DNA of 58,494 nt from positions 1 through 58,494 of the forward strand of contig JAMJQL010000040.1 in NCBI GenBank assembly GCA_023554245.1, read 5' to 3'. Position 1 is the stretch's first letter; each line of letters starts with the position of its first letter. The notes beneath the pieces were generated by a model, which did no database searches, had not been told where the DNA came from, and was given only the letters and a program-made list of their open reading frames with translations. The DNA is from Gemmatimonadota bacterium (GTDB lineage Bacteria; Gemmatimonadota; Gemmatimonadetes; Palauibacterales; Palauibacteraceae). Shown one piece after another: positions 33,516 to 41,747 of the stretch. The translations under genes and the position numbers were made by a program.

Positions 33516-34486
33516 GGAAGCTCGATCCCACGGGGCTGCCCGAGCGCCTTTCTCCCCACTGCGTGCGACTGCCCCTGCCCGACCCGTTCGTTCCGGGCGT
33601 CACCTCGGTGTTCGTGCTCGAGTCCCCGGACTCCAGGCACCCGTGGCTTCTCGACGCCGGCGCTGACATGGCGGAATCGACCGCTGCGCTGACGGCGGGG
33701 CTCGCGAGGCTCGGCCTGACTCCGGACGACGCGACCGGCGTCGTGCTCTCCCATACGCACCTCGATCATTCTGGCGGCCTGCTCCGCTGGAAGCCGGCCC
33801 GTCTGCTGGCCCACGAGCGCGCCATAGCCGAGATGCGTAATCGCGAGCCGGCATCCAGCCGGGGCCGGGCCGCCCTGCACCGCATGGGAGTGCCGCCAAC
33901 CGTGGCCGAGGGGCTCGCGCCGGAATCCGAGCCGGTCGGCGGGACGCCGCTCGCGGAAGTCCCTGTTTCGGATCCCGTCGGCGGAGAGGAGGGACCGCTG
34001 CCGGAGTGCGAAGGGTGGCGGTGGATCCTCGCCGAGGGGCATGCCCCGGGTCACCTGATGCTGTTTCACGAGGCAGACCGCCTGCTGCTGTCGGCAGATC
34101 AGTTCCTGCTCAAGTGGAAGTCGCCGCTTCGGATCTCCGACCCGGAGGAAGACAGCTTCGGGCTCTACCTTTCGTCCCTGCAGGGCGCCATCGATCTCGC
34201 TCCAGAGACCGTGTGCTCGAGCCATACGGTCGCCGTGCGGCCCGGCTTGCCGTTCCTCGAGGAGAGGCGGGCGGGTCTGCTGCGCCAGCTGGGGCGCACA
34301 TCGGAGGCGGTCGAGGCCGGGGCAAGAACGGCGTGGGAAGTCGTGGCGGTGGGCGAACGGCGTCCCTCGGACGGGCTGCTGATCCTCTTTCTCCGCGAGC
34401 GGTTCGCGATGCTGCGTCACCTCGCGGCGACGGGCGCTCTCGCCCGCAGCATGGTGGATGGCGTCGAGAGGTTCGACCCCGCCTGA
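33512..34486 (+). CDS. MBL-fold metallohydrolase (glyoxalase-II / lactonase-like)
   Basis: 324 residues. The zinc motif SHTHLDHSGG is preceded by LDAGADMAE; further motifs are GHAPGHLMLFH and LLLSADQFLLKW, then SSHT late in the protein, matching MBL hydrolases of the glyoxalase II-like branch. The C-terminal 70 residues form a helical extension. The GTG start at 33512 overlaps the upstream stop by 4 bases (GTGA). Substrate is unknown; coupled to a PLP enzyme it may clear a by-product, but this is inference. Confidence 0.85.
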   Translation: MRKLDPTGLPERLSPHCVRLPLPDPFVPGVTSVFVLESPDSRHPWLLDAGADMAESTAALTAGLARLGLTPDDATGVVLSHTHLDHSGGLLRWKPARLLAHERAIAEMRNREPASSRGRAALHRMGVPPTVAEGLAPESEPVGGTPLAEVPVSDPVGGEEGPLPECEGWRWILAEGHAPGHLMLFHEADRLLLSADQFLLKWKSPLRISDPEEDSFGLYLSSLQGAIDLAPETVCSSHTVAVRPGLPFLEERRAGLLRQLGRTSEAVEAGARTAWEVVAVGERRPSDGLLILFLRERFAMLRHLAATGALARSMVDGVERFDPA

Positions 34487-34504
34487 ACCCTCGCCCGGTT
34501 CAGG
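34482..34504. terminator. Bidirectional terminator containing both stop codons
   Basis: CCTGAACC (34482-34489) and GGTTCAGG (34497-34504) pair perfectly around a 7-base loop. TGA of the plus-strand MBL gene and the TGA of ispG on the minus strand both lie in the stem. Confidence 0.65.
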
Positions 34505-35783
34505 TCGCGATCGGCGTCTCCGCGCCGAACCGTCGCTCCACGTAGTCCTCGAGAATCTCGATGAACTCGGCAACGATCCGCTCGCCCCTCAGCGTGGAGT
34601 GGTGTTCTCCATCCACGTAGATCGGTGCGCTCGGCGCCTCGAAGGTGCCGGGCAGAGAAATCCCGATGTCTGCGTGGCGGGACTCGCCGGGCCCGTTCAC
34701 CACGCAGCCCATCACCGCAACGTTCAAGGTCTCGACCCCGGGATAACGCTCCCTCCAAGCCGGCATCCGTTCGTTGAGATAACCCTCGATCTCCTGCGCC
34801 ATCTCCTGGAAGAAGGTGCTGGTCGTGCGTCCGCACCCGGGACAGGCCGTGACCTGTGGCTCGAAGCTGCGGATACCGAGCGACTGGAGAATCTGGCGAG
34901 CGACCCGGACCTCCTCGCTGCGATCGCCGCCCGGAGTCGGAGTGAGCGACACCCGGATCGTGTCGCCGATCCCCTCGGCGAGCAGGATCGAGAGCCCGGC
35001 CGTGCTCGCGACGACGCCCTTGCGGCCCATCCCGGCCTCGGTCAGCCCGAGGTGGAGCGGGTAGTCGGAGAGCGGCGCCAGCCGGCGATAGACCGTTACG
35101 AGGTCGCGAACCGCGGAAACCTTGGCGCTCAGGATGATTCGATCGTGCGGCAGCCCGATCTCCTCGGCGACGGCGGCCGAGCGCATGGCGCTCTCGATCA
35201 TCGCGTCGATCATCACCTCGTGCCCATCCCGCGGCTCGGCGAGCTTCGCGTTGGCATCCATCATCGAGGTGAGCAGCTGCTGGTCCAGCGATCCCCAGTT
35301 GACCCCGATCCGGACCGGCTTTCCGTGCTCGATCGCGCACTCGACGATTCGCGCGAAGTTCGCGTCCCAGGTCTTCCCGCCCACGTTACCCGGATTGATC
35401 CGGTACTTGGCGAGCGCCGCCGCGCAGTCCGGGTGGCCGGGCAGCAGGATGTGCCCGTTGAAGTGGAAGTCACCGATCAGCGGTACGATAACGCCGGCAT
35501 CCGCGAGACGGGCGGCAATCTCCGGCACGGCCCGCGCCGCGGCGGGGGTATTCACCGTAACGCGCACGATCTCACTGCCGGCCTCCGCCAGGCTCGCGAC
35601 CTGTTGAACCGTGGAATCGATGTCGGCCGTGTCGGTGTTGGTCATCGACTGCACGACGATCGGGTGATCGCCGCCGACCCCGACCCCGCCTACATCGACC
35701 ACTCCGGTGCGTCGGCGGACGCCGACAGAGATGTCGGAGGCCTGTTCGGATCCCGCTGGGCCGTCGTTCATGGAGTCGAGCAT
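34500..35783 (-). CDS. ispG: 4-Hydroxy-3-methylbut-2-enyl diphosphate synthase (IspG/GcpE)
   Basis: IspG performs the penultimate step of the MEP isoprenoid pathway using a 4Fe-4S cluster. The 427-residue protein has [20 protein letters not shown], the TIM-barrel part with NPGNVG and GVNWGSLD, the cluster cysteines in ACPGCGRT and a third in [16 protein letters not shown] 35783 is selected because GAGG lies 4 bases upstream; an ATG at 35771 is unsupported and an ATG at 35846 adds low-complexity residues. It is convergent with the MBL gene. Confidence 0.96.
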   Translation of the reverse strand: MLDSMNDGPAGSEQASDISVGVRRRTGVVDVGGVGVGGDHPIVVQSMTNTDTADIDSTVQQVASLAEAGSEIVRVTVNTPAAARAVPEIAARLADAGVIVPLIGDFHFNGHILLPGHPDCAAALAKYRINPGNVGGKTWDANFARIVECAIEHGKPVRIGVNWGSLDQQLLTSMMDANAKLAEPRDGHEVMIDAMIESAMRSAAVAEEIGLPHDRIILSAKVSAVRDLVTVYRRLAPLSDYPLHLGLTEAGMGRKGVVASTAGLSILLAEGIGDTIRVSLTPTPGGDRSEEVRVARQILQSLGIRSFEPQVTACPGCGRTTSTFFQEMAQEIEGYLNERMPAWRERYPGVETLNVAVMGCVVNGPGESRHADIGISLPGTFEAPSAPIYVDGEHHSTLRGERIVAEFIEILEDYVERRFGAETPIAT

Positions 35784-35896
35784 CGAGCCTCGGTTGCAGT
35801 GATTCCGGCGGTCAGCCCTACGAGCGTTATCTACGCCCGGTCCCATTCTAACGCTGCGGCTTCGGTACGTTCCACCGGCGCCACCGTGATGCAGAA

Positions 35897-35920
35897 GGGC
35901 CCCGGATCGCTCCGGGGCCC
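35897..35920 (-). terminator. Strong GC hairpin, likely terminator of the 72-residue gene
   Basis: GGGCCCCGGA (35897-35906) pairs fully with TCCGGGGCCC (35911-35920), loop TCGC. On the minus strand it lies 86 bases past the 36007 stop and before ispG. A short pyrimidine run (CTTCT) follows. Confidence 0.55.
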
Positions 35921-36006
35921 AGTGCGCCCGTCGGCCGGCGCGCGGCTCGCGCTGTCCCGGCCTCCGGCGTCTTTCCGTTCGCGGTCGCTTCGCTAGTGCT
36001 CTCCGC

Positions 36007-36225
36007 TCACGCCTGACGGGCGCTGGCCTGCTTGAGGAACGACTTCAATCGGGAGTCGATACCCGACCTCCGTTCCCGCTTCATCTCATGCTCGAACGCG
36101 ATCCGGTTGGCCACGGTCGCATTCCGGATCCAGCGATCGGTGATCGCCGGTCTGTGGAGCACGGTCCCAGCCCTCGGCTTTCCCGACGGGCGAATCGCGG
36201 CCGGAGATCTCATCGACAGAGTCAT
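36007..36225 (-). CDS. Small basic protein, 72 residues, of unknown function
   Basis: The product runs [20 protein letters not shown] to a helical end [14 protein letters not shown]. About a quarter of residues are Arg or Lys, and the second half ([26 protein letters not shown]) would form a basic helix, suggesting nucleic-acid binding. GAGGGACGT precedes the ATG. It has a promoter (TTGAGA-17-TATCAA) at 36305-36333, three DnaA-box-like sites and a tandem NrdR-type pair upstream, and a hairpin terminator downstream, so it is an individually controlled gene. No family is recognised; expression is the main support. Confidence 0.55.
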   Translation of the reverse strand: MTLSMRSPAAIRPSGKPRAGTVLHRPAITDRWIRNATVANRIAFEHEMKRERRSGIDSRLKSFLKQASARQA

Positions 36226-36304
36226 ACGTCCCTCACCGCGGTGGAAGTCACGACATTCATCGGTTCAAGCGTCGAACCGGACCGCTTACCCGCGCGTCGA
36301 GATG

Positions 36305-36333
36305 TTGATAGGGGCCGCTCAACAAGTTCTCAA
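36305..36333 (-). promoter_or_regulatory. Promoter of the 72-residue basic-protein gene
   Basis: Minus strand -35 TTGAGA (36328-36333), 17-base spacer, -10 TATCAA (36305-36310), giving a leader of about 72 bases to the ATG at 36225. Confidence 0.5.
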
Positions 36334-36361
36334 AACGAGCCCCGGGAATTCGAGGGGCCGG

Positions 36362-36422
36362 TTATCCACGACGGCTCGCCGCTTATCCACCGGTTTCCCC
36401 GGGGGCGGTCCGGGTTTTCCAC
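36362..36422. promoter_or_regulatory. Cluster of three DnaA-box-like sites
   Basis: TTATCCAC at 36362-36369 and 36383-36390 match the first eight bases of the DnaA box TTATCCACA, and TTTTCCAC at 36415-36422 is a one-mismatch variant. All are in the same orientation, 21 and 32 bases apart (about 2 and 3 helical turns). Such T-rich 8-mers are rare in this GC-rich DNA. Confidence 0.55.
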
Positions 36423-36427
36423 GCGAA

Positions 36428-36476
36428 CCGCAAGATATTGTGCTGTGAGAAAACTAACCCTACCAGATATTGGGGT
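36428..36476. promoter_or_regulatory. Tandem NrdR-type boxes
   Basis: CAAGATATTGTG (36431-36442) and CCAGATATTGGG (36463-36474) repeat at exactly 32 bases. The first matches the NrdR-box core CWATATATWGTG at 11 of 12 positions. The arrangement equals that upstream of nrdJ. The boxes lie about 120-160 bases upstream of the -10 of the small basic-protein gene. Confidence 0.6.
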
Positions 36477-37630
36477 CAAGCATTGAACGTCGCCATGAGC
36501 CTTCGGCCGGCCTCCCGCAGCAGATCCTCCGATTTGCAGAAGGCGAAGCGCACCAGATGGCTGCCGTCGGACGGGTCGGCGAAGAAGCTGGACCCGGGAA
36601 CCGGGGCGACCCCTGCCTGCTTCGCGAGCCGAAGCGCGAACGCCGTGTCGTCTTCCCCGGAAAGCCCTGAAAAGTCAGCCAGTACGTAGTAGGCGCCGGC
36701 CGGTGGACTGCAGCGGAATCCCGCTTCCAGCAGCGACGACATGAGCAGGTCTCGCCGGCTTCGATAGCCGGAGGCGAGATCCTGGTAGTAGGCGTCGCCG
36801 AGTGTTTCCATGGCCTCGGCCACGGCCTCCTGCAGAGGCGCCGGAGCGCCGACGGTCAGAAAGTCGTGCACCTTCCGGATCGCATCGCCCGCGGCCTCGG
36901 GCGCCACGATCGTGCCGACGCGCCAGCCCGTTACGCTGAAGGTCTTCGAGGCACCGCTCACGGTCACGGTGCGCTCCCGCATTCCGGGCAGTCCAGCGAT
37001 CGGCAGGTGCTGGCCCTCGTAGAGGATGTGCTCGTAAATCTCGTCGGTGATCGCCCACGCGTCGTGACGTCGGCAGAGTTCTGCGATTGCCTCCAGCTCC
37101 GCGCGTGTCAGGACGTGGCCAGTGGGATTGTTCGGTGTATTCAGTACGATCGCACGGGTCGCCGGTGAGAACGCCTGCGCCACACGGTCCAGATCGATCC
37201 CCTCCCCAGGTTGGACCGGCACGAAGATCGGCTTCGCGCCCGACAGGATCGCGTCCGGGCCGTAGTTCTCGTAGAACGGCTCCAGGATGATCACTTCGTC
37301 GCCGGGATCGACCAGTGCGAGCATCACGGCGACCATCGCCTCGGTCGCCCCGCAGGTGATCGTGACGTGGCGGTCGGGGTCCACCTCGAGATCGTACCAG
37401 CGCCCGTAGCCGGCGGCGACCGCCTCGCGCAGTCGGGGCGAGCCCCAGGTCACGGCATACTGATTCACATCGCTCCGGATCGCCCGGACGGCGGCCTCCT
37501 TGAGCACCTCCGGGGCCGGGAAGTCCGGAAATCCCTGCGCCAGGTTGATCGCGCCGCAGCGGTCGGCGACGCGGGTCATCTCGCGAATCACCGACTCGGT
37601 GAAACCGTGGGTGCGACGTGCAGTCTGCAT
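36476..37630 (-). CDS. Class I/II PLP aminotransferase (AspC/kynurenine aminotransferase-like)
   Basis: 384 residues. It has INLAQGFPDFPAP, NQYAVTWGSPRLREAVA, TCGATEA, LNTPNNPTGHVL, the cofactor-contact DEIYEH, the Schiff-base lysine in SGASKTFSVTGWRVG and the arginine near the end in LVRFAFC. This fits the fold-type I aminotransferases acting on aromatic amino acids, kynurenine, methionine or aspartate. GAGG stands 7 bases before the ATG at 37630. It follows the methyltransferase gene by 8 bases. Exact substrate is not fixed. Confidence 0.92.
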   Translation of the reverse strand: MQTARRTHGFTESVIREMTRVADRCGAINLAQGFPDFPAPEVLKEAAVRAIRSDVNQYAVTWGSPRLREAVAAGYGRWYDLEVDPDRHVTITCGATEAMVAVMLALVDPGDEVIILEPFYENYGPDAILSGAKPIFVPVQPGEGIDLDRVAQAFSPATRAIVLNTPNNPTGHVLTRAELEAIAELCRRHDAWAITDEIYEHILYEGQHLPIAGLPGMRERTVTVSGASKTFSVTGWRVGTIVAPEAAGDAIRKVHDFLTVGAPAPLQEAVAEAMETLGDAYYQDLASGYRSRRDLLMSSLLEAGFRCSPPAGAYYVLADFSGLSGEDDTAFALRLAKQAGVAPVPGSSFFADPSDGSHLVRFAFCKSEDLLREAGRRLMATFNA

Positions 37631-37638
37631 TCCCGTCC

Positions 37639-38274
37639 TCAGCGGATCGCGAAGCCGGCGATGTGCGGCGCCCAAGGCGCCCAGCTCACCGCAGAATCGA
37701 ACCGCTCGAGCTCCAGCGAGGAGAACCCGGCCGACTCGAGAGTCCGGGCCGTGTCACGGGTGAGGTCGCACCCTTCTCCCAGCCATTGCCACGGGCGGTG
37801 AATTCGCTCCTGGAGTCTCCTCTTGCCCGATCCCGTCGGAGCGCCGACGTGCTCGAGGAATGCGAAGCGGCCACCGGGTCGGAGGACGCGCCTCACCTCC
37901 GAAACGACACGCTCGGGATCCCGCACGCTGCACAGGACGAGGGTCGAGACCACGAGTTGCGCGCTGGCCGATTCCACATCCATCCCCTCTGCACCCGCGT
38001 GGCGGAGGTCGATCTCGACACCCTGTTTCCGGGCCTGCGCCTGCATCCGGTCCAGCATCATCGGGTTCGGCTCTACCGCGATGACCTTCGTTCCCCGCGG
38101 GTAGTAGCGGAAGTTGGCTCCGGTGCCCGGCCCCAGTTCTACCACCGTCTCGGGAATCTCGCCGAACAGCCGGCGCTTCCTCTCCCCGTACTCCCGGTGC
38201 ATCCCGGGCTCGGCGACCGCCAGGAACCAGGCGTTGAACCGGCCGCGGACCGGGTGGGGCTCGTGAGCGCTCAT
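37639..38274 (-). CDS. Class I SAM-dependent methyltransferase
   Basis: 211 residues. It carries the SAM-binding loop TVVELGPGTGANFRYY, then VIAVEPNPMML, the post-loop acid region LRHAGAEGMDV, VVSTLVLCSV and LRPGGRFAFLEHV, a UbiE/METTL7-like order. Substrate unknown. ATG 38274 is chosen; a more upstream ATG at 38325 would add proline-rich residues in the intergenic region. It shares an operon with the aminotransferase 8 bases downstream. Confidence 0.85.
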   Translation of the reverse strand: MSAHEPHPVRGRFNAWFLAVAEPGMHREYGERKRRLFGEIPETVVELGPGTGANFRYYPRGTKVIAVEPNPMMLDRMQAQARKQGVEIDLRHAGAEGMDVESASAQLVVSTLVLCSVRDPERVVSEVRRVLRPGGRFAFLEHVGAPTGSGKRRLQERIHRPWQWLGEGCDLTRDTARTLESAGFSSLELERFDSAVSWAPWAPHIAGFAIR

Positions 38275-38375
38275 GGGCCCGGGTACCGACGAGGGCCCAT
38301 CCGGGTTCCGTGCAACGCTTGCCACCGCTCGCGGGTTCTCACATTCGAGACAAATGTCCTGAACGAGGAGTAAGA

Positions 38376-38945
38376 ATGTCGAGAAGAAACCTCCCCGCGC
38401 TGCTCGCCCTCTTCCTGGTAGCGACTCCTGCGGCCGCCCAGGACTGGGGCCGGTCGACCGCTGATCTCGACGTCCCGGCGGCGCAAGCGGAAGACGTAAA
38501 ATCGATCGACTCCATCATCTCCGCGCTGTACGACGTGATCTCGGGACCGGCCGGTGAGGCACGCGACTGGGACCGCTTCCGGTCGCTGTTTCTCCCCGAG
38601 GCCCGGCTTGTCCCCTCGGGATCGGCACCCGATGGCAGCACTCGATACCTGGCCTGGAGCGTCGAAGACTACATTGCCACCGCAGGCGGACAGCTCGAGG
38701 CCAACGGGTTCTTCGAAACGGAAGCCCATCGGGTCGAGGAGCGATTCGGCCACATCGCGCACGTATTCAGCACCTACGACTCGTACCGCACGGCAGATGA
38801 AATGAAGGCCCGGGAGCCCTTCATGCGCGGCATCAACAGTATCCAGCTGCTGTTCGACGGCGAGCGGTGGTGGGTGGTCCAGGTCTTCTGGCAGGCCGAG
38901 AGCCCGGAGACGCCGATTCCCGAGCGCTACCTGGGCGAGGGCTGA
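38376..38945 (+). CDS. Secreted NTF2/SnoaL-like protein
   Basis: 189 residues with a signal peptide (LPALLALFLVATPAAA, cleavage before QDWG). The mature protein, VKSIDSIISALYDVISG and DWDRFRSLFLPEARLVPSG to INSIQLLFDGERWWVVQVFWQ, follows the NTF2-like fold with its cone-shaped beta sheet. GAGGAGTAAGA precedes the ATG. Such small proteins often bind or isomerise hydrophobic ligands, or are non-catalytic. No partner is evident; it is divergent from the methyltransferase and convergent with the LKR-like gene. Confidence 0.8.
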   Translation: MSRRNLPALLALFLVATPAAAQDWGRSTADLDVPAAQAEDVKSIDSIISALYDVISGPAGEARDWDRFRSLFLPEARLVPSGSAPDGSTRYLAWSVEDYIATAGGQLEANGFFETEAHRVEERFGHIAHVFSTYDSYRTADEMKAREPFMRGINSIQLLFDGERWWVVQVFWQAESPETPIPERYLGEG

Positions 38946-38965
38946 GGCTGGCATGGCGCCCACTG

Positions 38966-38983
38966 CGCCACCCGTTCGTGGCG
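38966..38983. terminator. Convergent hairpin
   Basis: CGCCAC (38966-38971) pairs with GTGGCG (38978-38983) around CCGTTC, in the 50-base gap between convergent genes; flanking G/C can extend the stem. No T-run. Confidence 0.45.
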
Positions 38984-38995
38984 GGCGTCCGCTGG

Positions 38996-40114
38996 TCACT
39001 CCTCCCGCTGCTGCCGGTAACTGAGGATCTTCGGATTGCAGATCTCGCCGTCGCGCACCTCGATCGCGCGACGCAGGGTCTCGTCCTCGTCCCAGGCTTC
39101 GGGCCCCGACAGCACGCGCCCCAGCCAGGCGACGACGACGTCGGAGATCTCCCAGCTGGCGCTCCGCCACAGCCAGCTCGGGGTGTGATCTACGCCGTAG
39201 TAGAGGGCGGGCCCGACCCCGAAGGTCGGATCGGCGAACGAAGTCGGGCGAGCGAAGGGGAATCCCATCCCCAGGTCACAGCTCACGTCCACGATCAGCG
39301 ATCCGGCCCTCAGGCGGTCTTCCTCATCCGGCTTCATGAACAGGATCGGATCGTCGGTGTCCTGCAGTATTCCGTTGACGATCACATCGGCGTCCGCGAA
39401 CGCTTCCACCATCTCGCGCCGGGTCCCGTCGGGCTCCAGCACGTGAACGCCGCCCTCCGGATCCCTCACCATCCGTCCGAACAGCCCGCCGGCCATGCGA
39501 TCGCGTACCGCCCACGGCGGTCGCAGCGTGTAGACCTCGAAGTCGTGGATGCCGAGTCCCTGCAGGGCCCGGATCGCGCCCCGACTCACCGAGCCGAAGC
39601 TCACGACGGTCGCTCGCAGCGGCCGTCCGAAGTGTCCGGTCTCACCGCGCAGCGACAGAGCGTGAAGCACGGCGCAGTAACCTGCAAGCTCGTTGTTCCG
39701 GTAGAAGAGGTGCATCCCACGGGACCCTTCGGACCACAGGTACATGGCCTCGAAGGCGAGCATCGTCTGGCCGCGCTCCAAGGCCAGGTCCGTGATCTCG
39801 CGCTGCTGCACGCAGTGAGGCCAGCCCCAGAGGACCGCTCCCTCGCGCAGCTCCCTGAGGTCCTCCTCCACCGGTTTCGGCAACAGCACCCCATCGCAGG
39901 TTTCGAGAAGCTCCGCTCGATCCGCTACGCCTCCGAACCGCTTCTCGAGAGTCGCATCCGCTACGCCGAAAGGCTCTCCGTAGCCACGCTCGAACAGAAG
40001 GCGCCTGGCCACGCCGCCCGGAATCCGGTCGAAATGAACCGGGTGGATCGGGACGCGGCGCTCGTTCTCCTTTCGGCTCGTTCCGACGATCCCGAATCGC
40101 TGCAGCTCGCTCAT
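38996..40114 (-). CDS. AlaDH/PNT-family dehydrogenase, lysine-ketoglutarate reductase-like
   Basis: 372 residues. The N-terminal RFGIVGTSRKENERRVPIHP is the alanine-dehydrogenase/transhydrogenase substrate loop, followed by VLLPKPVEED. A Rossmann part follows (ATVVSFGSVSRGAIRALQGL) and then IVDVSCDLGMGFPFARPTSF. N5-(carboxyethyl)ornithine synthase and the LKR half of plant/animal LKR-SDH belong to this branch. The ATG overlaps by 4 bases the end of a saccharopine dehydrogenase gene, so the LKR reading (lysine + 2-oxoglutarate to saccharopine) is favoured. Confidence 0.8.
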   Translation of the reverse strand: MSELQRFGIVGTSRKENERRVPIHPVHFDRIPGGVARRLLFERGYGEPFGVADATLEKRFGGVADRAELLETCDGVLLPKPVEEDLRELREGAVLWGWPHCVQQREITDLALERGQTMLAFEAMYLWSEGSRGMHLFYRNNELAGYCAVLHALSLRGETGHFGRPLRATVVSFGSVSRGAIRALQGLGIHDFEVYTLRPPWAVRDRMAGGLFGRMVRDPEGGVHVLEPDGTRREMVEAFADADVIVNGILQDTDDPILFMKPDEEDRLRAGSLIVDVSCDLGMGFPFARPTSFADPTFGVGPALYYGVDHTPSWLWRSASWEISDVVVAWLGRVLSGPEAWDEDETLRRAIEVRDGEICNPKILSYRQQREE

Positions 40115-41517
40115 CGTACGGCCTCCGGCGCACGGATCGACGGTGAGGGGACGTCACCGCCGTTCGGCGCGACCGGCCGGCGTGTTTCCTCGAACACGAG
40201 TCCCTCGGCCTCGAGAGCATTCAGGATCGGTCCGTACACCGCCGGGTGCGTGGGAATCAGGCTTCCGGTGAGGGTCAACCCCCCGTCCAGCAGCAGCTGA
40301 GCCGCCAGGGCGGTGGGCAGGCCGACGGTCCGCGACATGGCGGTGAAGCCCGCGGCGCCTTCCGTGGCCATCGTCGAGGTGATGACCTCTTCGCCTCCGT
40401 CGGAGCCGATCACGTCGAGCTCGTGCCGCAACACGACCATGTCCCGACCGCCGGCCGGAATCGTCAGCCGGGTTCGCAGCAGGTGATTCATCATCTCGGC
40501 TGGCGTACGCCCGTCGCATTCGAGCCGATCGTCGGAGAACAGGCCGAGCCAGCGCAGGTTTCGAATCACGTCACCATCCACCGGTATCCCGAGGAGCGAG
40601 GCCACCCGCGACTCGACTTCGAATCCGTCGGCCGGCGGTGCGCCGATTCCCGGCAGGAACATCTCCACCACCTCGCGGGCCGAACGTTCGCAGAGATCCG
40701 GAATCCGCAGGCTCTCGTTCGGCAGGCCCAGCCTCACCACCGCGTCCCAGGTCTCGCACCACCCCGGCCACCGCATGGTGGCCCTCAGAATCGTCTCGGC
40801 TTCGTCGAGTCCGAACACGGCTCCGTAGGATACCGAATCCCGATTCGGGTACGCGATCATCGTCCCGACGCCCTCGACCTCCACGGGCCACGTGTGCCGG
40901 AACACCCTGTGGTGCGGCACGAGGCGGATCCTGCCGTGCTCCTTGTACTGGGCGCCGCGTGCGCCCGACATCACCACGTTGCGGGGGTTCCATGTCACCC
41001 AGTATCCGAGCGGGTTCACCTCCTGACCCGGCGCCGGAACCCCGGAGCCGTAGGACCGGAATGCCTGCACCCGGCCGCCCTCGCCACGAATCCGGTCGAG
41101 CAGAGCCATCGCCGACATGTGATCGATGCCGGGATCGAGGCCGAGCTCGGAGAGGATCAGCACCCCCCGGCGCTGCGCGTCGGAATCCAGGGCTCGGACC
41201 GCCTCGTCACGGTAGGAAACCGAGAGCATGTGCGTGCCGTGCGAGAGGCAGTCCCAGGCGACCAGGTGCTGGAAGGCCGGCGCCAGCATGTTGATCACGA
41301 CGTCGGCCTGCGAGATTCTGGCATCGCGCATCGCAGCGTCGTTGACGTCGAAACGGATCGCCGCGCCGCGGGAGTGTCCCGCCACCAGCCATTCGGCGGC
41401 CGATCGGTCGAGGTCGGCCACGGTCACGAACCAGTCCGAGGCCTCCGCCATGTCCAGCAGGCGGTGCACGAGAAATGGGGCGCTCCGTCCGGCCCCGAGG
41501 ACGAGGACCTGCTTCAT
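40111..41517 (-). CDS. Saccharopine dehydrogenase
   Basis: 468 residues. The Rossmann start VLVLGAGRSAPFLVHRLL and NMLAPAFQHLVAWDCLSHGTHMLSVSYRD is typical of Lys9-type enzymes, then LSELGLDPGIDHMSAMALLD and AFRSYGSGVPAP of the substrate domain. The enzyme oxidises saccharopine, in the catabolic direction to glutamate and aminoadipate semialdehyde. Directly upstream of an LKR-like gene with a 4-base overlap (ATGA), so the two recreate as separate proteins the fused LKR-SDH of plants and animals. Cytoplasmic. Confidence 0.88.
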   Translation of the reverse strand: MKQVLVLGAGRSAPFLVHRLLDMAEASDWFVTVADLDRSAAEWLVAGHSRGAAIRFDVNDAAMRDARISQADVVINMLAPAFQHLVAWDCLSHGTHMLSVSYRDEAVRALDSDAQRRGVLILSELGLDPGIDHMSAMALLDRIRGEGGRVQAFRSYGSGVPAPGQEVNPLGYWVTWNPRNVVMSGARGAQYKEHGRIRLVPHHRVFRHTWPVEVEGVGTMIAYPNRDSVSYGAVFGLDEAETILRATMRWPGWCETWDAVVRLGLPNESLRIPDLCERSAREVVEMFLPGIGAPPADGFEVESRVASLLGIPVDGDVIRNLRWLGLFSDDRLECDGRTPAEMMNHLLRTRLTIPAGGRDMVVLRHELDVIGSDGGEEVITSTMATEGAAGFTAMSRTVGLPTALAAQLLLDGGLTLTGSLIPTHPAVYGPILNALEAEGLVFEETRRPVAPNGGDVPSPSIRAPEAVR

Positions 41518-41585
41518 GGCTCCCTGCCTTTGGGGTTAGAACGAAAGCCTAACGGGTCGCCGAGCGCGCGGCGAGCCATGACCGT

Positions 41586-41608
41586 CCGCGCCGGGACTCC
41601 GGGCGCGG
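41586..41608. repeat. Hairpin in the gap before saccharopine dehydrogenase
   Basis: CCGCGCC (41586-41592) and GGCGCGG (41602-41608) form a 7-bp stem with a 9-base loop. It follows the nrdJ terminator in the direction of transcription and may reinforce it. Confidence 0.35.
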
Positions 41609-41639
41609 CGACGACCCCGGACCGACCCCCCAAATGCGA

Positions 41640-41662
41640 AGCCCGGCCACGAGGGCCGGGCT
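41640..41662 (-). terminator. Terminator of nrdJ
   Basis: AGCCCGGCC (41640-41648) and GGCCGGGCT (41654-41662) form a perfect 9-bp stem with loop ACGAG, 86 bases past the nrdJ stop. The following minus-strand sequence is TCGCATTTGGGG. Confidence 0.65.
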
Positions 41663-41747
41663 GTCGCTGTCCCACCTGCCATCTTGTCCGGCGGCGCGTC
41701 CAGGAGGAGCACACCGCCGGGCTGCTACCGCCCGACCGATCCTGGGA

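Noticed and set aside
34458-35996. 512-codon plus-strand open frame opposite ispG
   Set aside because: No motifs and clear coding signal (IspG) on the other strand.
36226-36475. Replication origin (oriC)
   Set aside because: DnaA-box-like sites are present, but there is no AT-rich unwinding element, no dnaA/dnaN/rpmH/parAB/gid neighbours, and genes on both sides run the same way. A regulatory role for a promoter is simpler; GC-skew over the whole genome would decide.
36470-36490. Shared GGGTCAAGC tail after two NrdR-like pairs (31118 and 36472)
   Set aside because: At 36476 these bases are the last codons and stop of the aminotransferase gene, so the likeness is probably chance.
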